Notes under the pieces: model-generated
The model's database searches: none
What the model was told of the DNA's origin: nothing
Seen by the model: only the letters and a program-made list of their open reading frames with translations
DNA from: Syntrophales bacterium
GTDB taxonomy: Bacteria; Desulfobacterota; Syntrophia; Syntrophales; PHBD01
DNA: 64,000 bases
Assembly: GCA_035363115.1 (NCBI GenBank)
Contig: DAOSEM010000001.1
Location: forward strand, 1,240,001-1,304,000
Direction of reading: 5' to 3'
Program-made: the position numbers and the translations under genes
Part shown: positions 44,643 through 53,803 of the stretch, piece after piece
How positions within the stretch are numbered: position 1 is the first letter of the stretch
How the letters are laid out: every line of letters begins with the position of its first letter

Positions 44643-45527
44643 TCAACTCTGTATGTAATGTATTCCTGTACGTTGAATGAGTCCCCGCTTCAGCAGATAC
44701 TCCAGATGCTTCCTGATCAGGGCGCTTTCGGCAAAGTCGAAAAATGCCTTGGGGGTTCTTGGTTTGCCGTAACAGATCCAGGCGTTCGTGATTTCCTGGA
44801 ACGTCCGTTTACGCTTCAGGAACGCCAGGATCTTCCGTTCCCGTTCAAAGATCACTTCTTCGTAACGATGCCACAGGGGGCCCGGCGGACTGTTGAATAT
44901 ACCCGCCTCATGGCTGGCCAGCCATACCCTGGCGGAAATCCCCTGAAGCCGGCGAATGGAATCAAGGGTCTGCTCGATGCTGGAGTAGCGGTCTCCATAC
45001 CAGGGGCCGAACGGCGTCAGGTCGTAATCGCCGATAAAGAGGATTTTCGAATTCCGGAAGAAGAAAGAAAGATTGCCCGGTGTATGGCCCGGCGTGGCGA
45101 TCACTTCCACCTGCTCCGACCCGAGGTCGATGACCTCCCCGTCCTGAAAAAAGCGCGAGGGCTGGCGGGGGCGGTATCGGAACTGCTCTTCCATGAAGCG
45201 CCTCCAGTAATCCCTCTCCTCCATTCCCTCGATTCCATACCAGTCCAGAAAGACGGAAATGCCGCTCATCGGTGGGGCGTCCCGCTCGGAAATCCAGATG
45301 GGCAGGTCTTCGAAGACGTCGATCTCTCCGAAATGATCCTCGTGGAAGTGGCTGAGCCAGACCTCCTTCACCTTTCCCTTTTTGTGGATATCCTGAAGAA
45401 TTTCGCGGTCGGAGGACGGGTCGATAATGATCCCCGCCTCCTCGATGAAAAGGGAGTGGCAGTAGGGATACTTGCCCCCGTTCAGGCCGGGGATGAACTC
45501 AATTGGACCAATCTGTTTTCGTTCCAT
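44643..45527 (-). CDS. MBL-fold metallo-hydrolase
   Basis: 294 aa metallo-beta-lactamase fold. The zinc motif SHFHEDHFG (HxHxDH) is near residue 60, the later metal His in TPGHTPGNLSFFF near 138 and Asp in FIGDYDL near 155. A helical C-terminal region (~205-294) ends with a winged-helix-like tail. Substrate unknown; glyoxalase II- or lactonase-like hydrolysis are options. The promoter at 45538-45568 lies almost on the start codon, so the mRNA would have almost no leader; ATG 45536 is an alternative start. moeA follows 83 bp downstream. Confidence 0.85.
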   Translation of the reverse strand: MERKQIGPIEFIPGLNGGKYPYCHSLFIEEAGIIIDPSSDREILQDIHKKGKVKEVWLSHFHEDHFGEIDVFEDLPIWISERDAPPMSGISVFLDWYGIEGMEERDYWRRFMEEQFRYRPRQPSRFFQDGEVIDLGSEQVEVIATPGHTPGNLSFFFRNSKILFIGDYDLTPFGPWYGDRYSSIEQTLDSIRRLQGISARVWLASHEAGIFNSPPGPLWHRYEEVIFERERKILAFLKRKRTFQEITNAWICYGKPRTPKAFFDFAESALIRKHLEYLLKRGLIQRTGIHYIQS

Positions 45528-45537
45528 GATGTGCATG

Positions 45538-45568
45538 ATTATATAGAGGGCGTATCGGATGCTGTCAA
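45538..45568 (-). promoter_or_regulatory. strong sigma-70-type promoter abutting the MBL gene start
   Basis: Minus strand: perfect -35 TTGACA (45563-45568), then overlapping -10 options TATATA (45540-45545, 17-bp spacer) and TATAAT (45538-45543, 19-bp spacer). Transcription would start at about 45531-45534, within a few bases of the ATG at 45527, and no Shine-Dalgarno is present. Confidence 0.6.
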
Positions 45569-45727
45569 GAACCGACTGACATCCAACCGGCATCCGACAG
45601 GAACCCATGGGCGGATGGATGTCCTTGCCATTTTGCTTGACCGTTCCTCCATTCATCCGTTATAGGGGGCTCCTGTTTCGGGATCTCGCGGAATCAACAT
45701 TATGATAAAATATCGGGAGGTTGTGTT

Positions 45728-46375
45728 ATGAGGATCATATTGCTGGGCGCCCCCGGGGCCGGCAAGGGAACGGTGGCCAAGCTGCTGACGGAATTCGACG
45801 GCTCCGTGCAGATCTCCACGGGAGACATCCTGCGGGCCGCCGTGAAGGAGGGGACGCCCCTCGGAAAAGAGGCCAAGGGCTACATGGATAGGGGCGACCT
45901 GGTTCCGGACAGCCTCATCATGAAGCTCATGGAGGTCCGCCTGCAGGATCCGGACTGCGCCAGGGGATTCATCCTCGACGGCTTCCCCCGCACGATTCCG
46001 CAGGCTGAGGCCCTGAAGACCCTGCTGGCGAACCTGAAGATCCGCCTCGACTTCGTGGCGAACCTGGATGTGCCCCGGGACGTCATCCTGGACCGCCTCA
46101 CCACCCGGCGGACCTGCTCGAATCCAGACTGCCAGGAGATCTACAACGTCAAGAGCAATCCCCCCGGCCCGGACGGCTCCTGCAAGAAATGCGGAAGCCC
46201 CACCATCCAGCGGGCCGACGAGACGGAGGAGGCCATCTCCTTCCGCCTGGAGACCTACAATTCCAAGACGGCTCCCCTCATCGGCTTCTACGAAAAGGAA
46301 GGGCTTCTGAAGACCTTCTTGTCCCTGAGCAGCAAGGACACCGTGGAGGCCGTCAAGAAGGCCCTCCAGGCCTGA
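45728..46375 (+). CDS. adk: adenylate kinase
   Basis: Interconverts ATP+AMP and 2 ADP. P-loop GAPGAGKGT (7-15), AMP-binding FILDGFPRT (81-89) and lid region. The lid carries four cysteines (CSNPDCQ ... SCKKCGS, ~129-159), the zinc-binding form of the enzyme. 215 aa is the standard long type. GGGAGG lies 6 nt before the ATG; a TATGAT/GATAAA -10-like stretch is just upstream. Followed by a UvrD-like gene on the same strand after 76 bp. Confidence 0.97.
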   Translation: MRIILLGAPGAGKGTVAKLLTEFDGSVQISTGDILRAAVKEGTPLGKEAKGYMDRGDLVPDSLIMKLMEVRLQDPDCARGFILDGFPRTIPQAEALKTLLANLKIRLDFVANLDVPRDVILDRLTTRRTCSNPDCQEIYNVKSNPPGPDGSCKKCGSPTIQRADETEEAISFRLETYNSKTAPLIGFYEKEGLLKTFLSLSSKDTVEAVKKALQA

Positions 46376-46451
46376 ATTCGAGTCGCCGGGAAGGGAGAGA
46401 GAAGCGGAAGTCCTGCGTCCGTCCGGACGGCTCCGCTTGCGGGAGGCGCGG

Positions 46452-48416
46452 GTGTCCAGGAAAATCGACTACGGGAAGGAACTCAACGAAGAACAGCGGG
46501 GGGTCGTCCTCGAAGAGAGCGGTCCGCTGCTCGTCATAGCAGGCGCCGGGAGCGGCAAGACCCGGACGCTGACCTACCGGGTGGCCCGTCTCATCGAAAC
46601 GGGCGTGCCGCCCAACCGGATCCTCCTGGCCACCTTCACGAACAAGGCCGCCTGGTCCATGCTCTCCCGGGTCCGGTCCCTTCTCGGGCTGGAACTGGAG
46701 CGCTTCTGGGGGGGCACGTTCCACTCCGTGGCGCACCGGATCCTCCGCCGCCACGCCGACCGCCTGGGCTACGAGCGGAGCTTCTCCATCCTGGACGCCG
46801 AGGACGCGGTCTCCCTCGTAAAGGCCTGCATCGCCGAGCTGGACCTGAAGAAAAGCTCCGAGAAGTTTCCCAAGGCGGAGGTCGTCCAGAGCATCCTGAG
46901 CTTCTCCGCCAATACCGACACCCCCGTCGGGGACGTCGTCTTCAGTCGCCATCCTTTTTTCATCTCCCGGGCGGACGACATGGCCGCCGTGGCCGGGCGC
47001 TACCGCGAGCGCAAACGGAAGCTCCAGGCCATGGACTTCGACGATCTCCTCCTCAACGTCCGGCAGCTCCTGGCGGAGCACCCGGAGGCGCTCGAGGAGT
47101 ACCGGGGACGCTTCCTCCATGTGCTGGTGGACGAGTACCAGGACACGAACGTCATCCAGGCGGACCTGGTGGATCTCCTGGCCTCGGGCCACCGGAACCT
47201 GATGGTGGTGGGTGACGACTCGCAGAGCATCTATTCCTTCCGGGGGGCCGACTTCCACAACATCCTCCGCTTCCCGGAGCGCTACCCCGACTGCCGGGTG
47301 TTCCGCCTGGAGACGAACTACCGCAGCACGCCGGAGATCCTGAACCTGGCGAACCTGAGCATCCGGAACAACGAGAAGCAGTTCGAGAAGACCCTGCGGG
47401 CCGTCCGCACGGAGGGGGTGAAGCCCGTCCTGGCGACGGCGTCGTCGGTGCTCCAGCAGGCCCAGTTCGTCGTCCAGCGCATCCTCGAGCTGGAAAGCAC
47501 GGTGCCGCTCCGGGACATCGCCGTCCTGTACCGTGCTCATTACCACTCCATGGAGCTGCAGATGGAGATGACCCGGCGGGGGATCCCCTTCGAGATCCGC
47601 TCGGGCATCCGGTTCTTCGAGCAGGCCCATATCAAGGACGTGACGGCGTACCTGCGGATCCTGGCCAACCCGGGCGACGAACTGGCCTGGAAGCGCGTCC
47701 TGCCGCTGTACGGCGGACTCGGGAAAGTCGCGGCGGAGAAAGTCTGGCGCTTCGTTTCGTCCCAGTCGGAGCCCCTGGCTTCGCTGGATTCGGAGGCCTT
47801 TCTCAAGGGGGCCACCCGGACGGCCCTGCCGGGGCTGAAGCGGTTCCGGGAGGTCATGCGGCGCCTCTGGGAGCAGGCCGGCGACGCCACGGTTGCGGAC
47901 CTCATCGGCCTCGTCCTGGAGGAGGGATACCGGGACCATCTGTACGAGCTGTACCCGGAGGCGAGTTTCCGGGAAGAGGACCTGCAGCAGCTGGCAAACT
48001 TTTCCGGAGGATTCGAACGGCTGGAGGACTTCCTGAACGAGCTGGCGCTCCTGACGAACCTGGAGAAGGAGGACGTGGCCGCTTCGTCCGATGCGGACAA
48101 GGTGACCCTGAGCACCATCCACCAGGCCAAGGGGCTCGAGTGGTCTTCCGTGTTCCTGATCTGGTGCGCCGAGGGCATGCTTCCCCTGGCCCGGGCCCTG
48201 AACGACGAGGGCGGGGTGGAGGAGGAGCGGCGGCTTTTCTACGTGGCCTCCACCCGGGCGAAGGACCAGCTCTACCTCTGCTACCCCGTGTCGGACTACC
48301 GGCGCGGCATGGGCTCCATGATCGTTCAGCCCTCCCGCTTTATCCGGGAGCTGGCCCCCCGGTACCAGGGGATGCGGGAGAGGCCGTACGAGGAGTGGCT
48401 GGTGGACGAAGCGTAG
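46452..48416 (+). CDS. UvrD/PcrA/Rep-type superfamily 1 DNA helicase
   Basis: 3'-5' helicase for repair or replication. Motifs in order: VIAGAGSGKTRTL (I), LATFTNKAA (Ia), VLVDEYQDTN (II), VVGDDSQSIYSFRGAD (III), LETNYRST (IV), TIHQAKGLEW (V) and LFYVASTRAKDQLYL (VI). About 654 aa, shorter than UvrD because the C-terminal tail is missing, closer to Rep. The start is set at GTG 46452 with GGGAGG 5 nt upstream; TTG 46437 in frame has none. Ends about 140 bp before a convergent terminator. Confidence 0.93.
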   Translation: MSRKIDYGKELNEEQRGVVLEESGPLLVIAGAGSGKTRTLTYRVARLIETGVPPNRILLATFTNKAAWSMLSRVRSLLGLELERFWGGTFHSVAHRILRRHADRLGYERSFSILDAEDAVSLVKACIAELDLKKSSEKFPKAEVVQSILSFSANTDTPVGDVVFSRHPFFISRADDMAAVAGRYRERKRKLQAMDFDDLLLNVRQLLAEHPEALEEYRGRFLHVLVDEYQDTNVIQADLVDLLASGHRNLMVVGDDSQSIYSFRGADFHNILRFPERYPDCRVFRLETNYRSTPEILNLANLSIRNNEKQFEKTLRAVRTEGVKPVLATASSVLQQAQFVVQRILELESTVPLRDIAVLYRAHYHSMELQMEMTRRGIPFEIRSGIRFFEQAHIKDVTAYLRILANPGDELAWKRVLPLYGGLGKVAAEKVWRFVSSQSEPLASLDSEAFLKGATRTALPGLKRFREVMRRLWEQAGDATVADLIGLVLEEGYRDHLYELYPEASFREEDLQQLANFSGGFERLEDFLNELALLTNLEKEDVAASSDADKVTLSTIHQAKGLEWSSVFLIWCAEGMLPLARALNDEGGVEEERRLFYVASTRAKDQLYLCYPVSDYRRGMGSMIVQPSRFIRELAPRYQGMRERPYEEWLVDEA

Positions 48417-48554
48417 CAGCGGGCCCGGAAAATGTCCGGATGCTGCGTTACGCTTCATCCGTCGTCGTTGGACGTACAAAAGAGTACGCCTCATTCCTCC
48501 GGGCTTGCGTGCCTCGCCTGCGGGCGATTTGCGGACCCGTTCAAAAGACAAAAA

Positions 48555-48578
48555 GGGGACAGGCTCATGCCCGTCCCC
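48555..48578 (-). terminator. terminator hairpin between uvrD-like gene and citrate synthase gene
   Basis: GGGGAC-A-GG-CTCATG-CC-C-GTCCCC forms a good stem. On the minus strand it is followed by TTTTTGTCTTTT, so it suits the leftward citrate synthase gene, which ends 34 bp upstream. It belongs to a GGGGACAG-type hairpin family also seen near 62141. Confidence 0.7.
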
Positions 48579-48611
48579 CTTCCTGTGCAAAGTCAAATCC
48601 GACTCGTTTTT

Positions 48612-50501
48612 TCAGAGCCAGCGGTCGCTCTTCATCTTCTCCTCGTACTCGGCTTTCAGGGCGATCTGCGTCGCCTCGGCCATGTCCTCGGCCCTCTTGA
48701 CCCAGTCCTCGAATTTGATGTCCAGCCCGAAGACGCCCACCATCTCGTCCTGGTCGTCGACGATGGGAGCCGACACGGTGATGCACAGCGCGCCGGTCAG
48801 CTTGGAGATGTAGAAGTTCGTCACGTGGCTCTTGCCTGTCTGGATGGGCCGGATGAACCACTCCCGATCGGACTGGTCCGTCCCGACGCCGTAGTGCTCG
48901 AACCGTGTGCGGTCCGCCAGGGCGGTGATGTTCCGGGTCGTCTTCCGGCCGTTCATGTCCACCACGTAGGCGAACTGGATGGACGGATGGTCTTCCAGTA
49001 CCTTCTCCATGACGGGCTCCTGGAGCTCCGGCTTCATGGTCTTCATGGCCGGATCCTCGAGGGCCTGCCGGACGACCGCCATGGCCGCCTGGGCCGCCCG
49101 GTGCTTGATCTTGTCCAGGTCCGACATGAACAGCTCCGGCAGGTACTTCCGCACCAGCCGGTCCATCTCCTCGTGGGAGATGCTGGTCACGCGTCCGGCC
49201 TCGTACTGGTCCGCAATCCACTTGTGGATCCTGGAGACCCCCGGGTGGCGCTTGTCGACGGCGCTGTCCCCCTCCAGCCCCAGGGTGGAGTTGATCCAGA
49301 AGGCGACTCCCGACTTTCCGGAGACGTCCGAGACCATGGGCGTGATCGGCCGCTTGAGGAGCTTCGACGTGTCGAAGATGTTGTAGATCTCCTCGCACTT
49401 GATCAGGCCGTCGGCGTGGATCCCCGCCCGGGTCACGTTGAAGTCGGCTCCCACGAAGGGGTAGTTGGCGGGGATCTTGTACCCCACCTGCTTGTCAAAG
49501 TACTGGGCGATCTCCGTGATCACCGTTGTGTCGATGCCGTCGGTGCCGCCCGTGATGGAGAGGTACTCGATGATGAGGGCCTCGACGGGCGGATTGCCCG
49601 TCCGCTCGCCCAGCCCGAGGAGCGTGCCGTTGGCGGCGCTGCAGCCGTAGAGCCAGGCCGTGGTCGCGTTGATCAGGGCCTTGTGGAAGTCGTTGTGTCC
49701 GTGCCATTCCAGGAGCTCCCCGGGCACGCCCGCATCCTCGATGAAGGCCCGGACGAGCTTCTCGACACTCCGGGGCAGGGAGGCGCCGGGATAGGTCACG
49801 CCGTAGCCCATGGTGTCGCAGAGCCGGATCTTGACGTCGATGCCGCTCTCCTCCCGGAGCTTCATCAGCTCGATGGCGAAGGGGATGCAGAATCCGTAGA
49901 TGTCCGCCCGGGTGACGTCCTCGAAATGACAGCGTGGCTTGATTCCCGCGTCGAGGATGGCCTTCACGATGCCCAGGTAGCCGTCCATGGCCTGACGCCT
50001 GGTTTTATTGAGCTTCAGGAAGATGTGGTAATCCGACACGGAGGTCAGGATTCCCGTCTCCCGGAGGCCGGCCTGCTTCACGAGATGGACGTCGTCGATG
50101 GCCGCCCGGATCCATCCGGTCACCTCTGGAAATGTGAATCCCAGGGCCTGGCAACGCTCCACCGCCTCCCGGTCCCGGTTGCCGTAAAGGAAGAACTCCG
50201 TCTGCCGGATGACGCCGCGGGGTCCCCCGAGGCGGTGCATGAACGTGAAGAGGTCGACGATCTGCTGGACCGTGTAGGGCGGCCTGGACTGCTGGCCGTC
50301 CCGGAAGGTCGTGTCGGTGATGAAGATGTCGTCCGCCGGGTTGATCGTCACGATCTTGTGGTCGAAGTCGATCCGGCAGACCTCATCATAGGGAAAAACT
50401 TCCTTCTGGAGGTTGGGCTCGTCGATGTCCTTCAGCTCGTACTTCCAGAACTTCGAGTGCTCGTGATCCAGCACCTTCCTGTATTTATTCCATTTTGCCA
50501 T
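48612..50501 (-). CDS. LeuA/HMGL-type (Re)-citrate synthase candidate with C-terminal Cache-like domain
   Basis: The N-terminal ~450 residues are an isopropylmalate/homocitrate synthase TIM barrel: ITDTTFRDGQQSRPPYTV (61-78), LCDTMGYGVTYPG and EWHGHNDFHKA with the metal His pair, then ADFNVTRAGIHADG. The leading region (KEVFPYDEVCRIDFDHK, 33-49) and overall length (629 aa) fit the Re-face citrate synthase known from Syntrophus and Clostridium kluyveri. The last ~100 residues before the tail (~505-602) look like a Cache/PDC sensor fold (FAYVVDMNGRKTTRNITA, DQSDREWFIRPIQTGK, VSAPIVDDQDEMVGVFGLDI) but lack membrane anchors. It would condense acetyl-CoA and oxaloacetate for glutamate synthesis. 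Exact substrate is inference. Confidence 0.75.
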   Translation of the reverse strand: MAKWNKYRKVLDHEHSKFWKYELKDIDEPNLQKEVFPYDEVCRIDFDHKIVTINPADDIFITDTTFRDGQQSRPPYTVQQIVDLFTFMHRLGGPRGVIRQTEFFLYGNRDREAVERCQALGFTFPEVTGWIRAAIDDVHLVKQAGLRETGILTSVSDYHIFLKLNKTRRQAMDGYLGIVKAILDAGIKPRCHFEDVTRADIYGFCIPFAIELMKLREESGIDVKIRLCDTMGYGVTYPGASLPRSVEKLVRAFIEDAGVPGELLEWHGHNDFHKALINATTAWLYGCSAANGTLLGLGERTGNPPVEALIIEYLSITGGTDGIDTTVITEIAQYFDKQVGYKIPANYPFVGADFNVTRAGIHADGLIKCEEIYNIFDTSKLLKRPITPMVSDVSGKSGVAFWINSTLGLEGDSAVDKRHPGVSRIHKWIADQYEAGRVTSISHEEMDRLVRKYLPELFMSDLDKIKHRAAQAAMAVVRQALEDPAMKTMKPELQEPVMEKVLEDHPSIQFAYVVDMNGRKTTRNITALADRTRFEHYGVGTDQSDREWFIRPIQTGKSHVTNFYISKLTGALCITVSAPIVDDQDEMVGVFGLDIKFEDWVKRAEDMAEATQIALKAEYEEKMKSDRWL

Positions 50502-50544
50502 GGTATAGGTCTCCCGTTGGAAAAGGGTTCTTCTTTTGGTTGCC

Positions 50545-52315
<1,771 letters not shown>

Positions 52316-52323
<8 letters not shown>

Positions 52324-53599
52324 GGTCTTCTGCTCCTCTTTGCAATGCTTCCATTTTCCCGGTGATGCCCGCAAGATCGAGGGGAACCGGGGTCTGCGAA
52401 CTGTTCTTCAGGTCCCGGAAGACGCCGCTGTTTTCGGCGATCTCCCGGTCTCCAATAATCAAAGCGTAACGGCAGCCGAGCTTGTCGGCCCGTTTCATCT
52501 GGCTCTTCAGGCTCTTTCCGGCGTAGTCCATCTCTACTTCGACGTCCTCCAGGCGCAGGCGGTTCGCCAGCTCGAAGGCGATTTTCTGGGCTGCGGCGCC
52601 CAGGGCGGCAATGAACAGCGCCGGCTCGCGGCGGTAGTCTTCCGCTCCCCTCGGCATCAGCGAGACGAGGCGCTCGAAGCCGATGGCGAAGCCGATTCCC
52701 GGGATGTCCGGTCCTCCCAGCTGCTGTACGAGCCCGTCGTAGCGGCCGCCGCCGACGACAGCGTTCTGGGCGCCCAGGACGTCCGTGGTCACCTCGAAGG
52801 TGGTCCGGGTATAGTAATCGAGGCCCCGCACCATGCGGTTGTTGATGGAGTACTGCACACCGAACAGGCCGAGGGATTCCTGGACAATTCCGAAATGGGC
52901 GCGGCAGTCGTCGCAGAGGTAATCGGCCAGGCGGGGCGCATGCTCGACGGCAGCCCGGCAGGATTCGATCTTGCAGTCGAAGACCCGCAGGGGATTGGTC
53001 TGGATCCGCCGGCGGCAGTCCCCGCAGAGTTCTTCTTCCCGCCCCTGCAGGTGGGCGACCACGGCCGACCGGAAGGCGGGGCGGCACAGGGGGCAGCCGA
53101 GCGAATTGATCTCGACATGAGAATTTACAAGGCCCACCGCCTTGAGGAAGTGGGTCAGCATCAGGATCAGCTCCGCGTCCACCCGGGCATCGTCGAGGCC
53201 CAGGATCTCGGCGTCGATCTGGTAGAACTGGCGGTAGCGTCCCTTCTGGGGCCGCTCGCGGCGGAACATGGGGCCGATCGTGTACAGCCGGGCCACCGGT
53301 TCGGCGGCGTACAGGGCATGTTCGATATAGGCCCGGACGACCCCGGCGGTCGCCTCCGGCCGCAGGGTCAGGGACTCTTCCCCCCGGTCGGTGAAGGTGT
53401 ACATCTCCTTCTCCACGACATCAGTGGTCTCGCCGATCCCCCGGGCGAAAAGCTCCGTCTTTTCAAGGATCGGGATGCGGATATCCCGGAAGCCGAAGGC
53501 GTGGAAGACCCGGCGGGCCTGCTCTTCGACGAACAGCCACTGGCCCGCCTCGGCGGGCAGGATGTCTTTGAAGCCCCGGATGGCGCTGATGGTTTCCAT
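52316..53599 (-). CDS. hisS: histidyl-tRNA synthetase
   Basis: Class II synthetase, 427 aa: IRGFKDILP at the N-terminus, [14 protein letters not shown], motif 2 [18 protein letters not shown], the HisRS signature [13 protein letters not shown] and GGGRYDGLV, and motif 3 [11 protein letters not shown]. The insertion carries several cysteines ([18 protein letters not shown]), consistent with a zinc ribbon seen in many bacterial HisRS. Forms an overlapping hisS-aspS operon. Confidence 0.97.
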
Positions 53600-53683
53600 G
53601 GCACAACCAAACCCTTTTTCTCAAAGAGCGGATTCCTAACACAGATACCAGGGAAAGGCAACCGCATTCTGGGACGGGCCGGG

Positions 53684-53770
53684 ACGGGAGGGGCGTTCGA
53701 CGGATGTCCCTCCCGTTCGATGCACCGACCCGGCGCCGCCGTTCCTCCACTCCCCCCGGGCCGGCCCGGG
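53684..53770. repeat. two strong palindromes between comEC and hisS
   Basis: A 9-bp inverted repeat ACGGGAGGG/CCCTCCCGT with 15-nt loop (53684-53716) and a perfect 16-bp palindrome CCCGGGCCGGCCCGGG (53755-53770). Neither is followed by a T-run on either strand. They could end comEC transcription, or act in the hisS leader. No gene in this 204-bp gap. Confidence 0.55.
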
Positions 53771-53803
53771 TAGAGGCTTTTCCATGAACGGGACACCGCA
53801 GGC

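Noticed and set aside
46353..48596. 747-codon open frame antisense to the UvrD-like gene
   Set aside because: Shadow of a GC-rich gene; all helicase motifs are on the plus strand.
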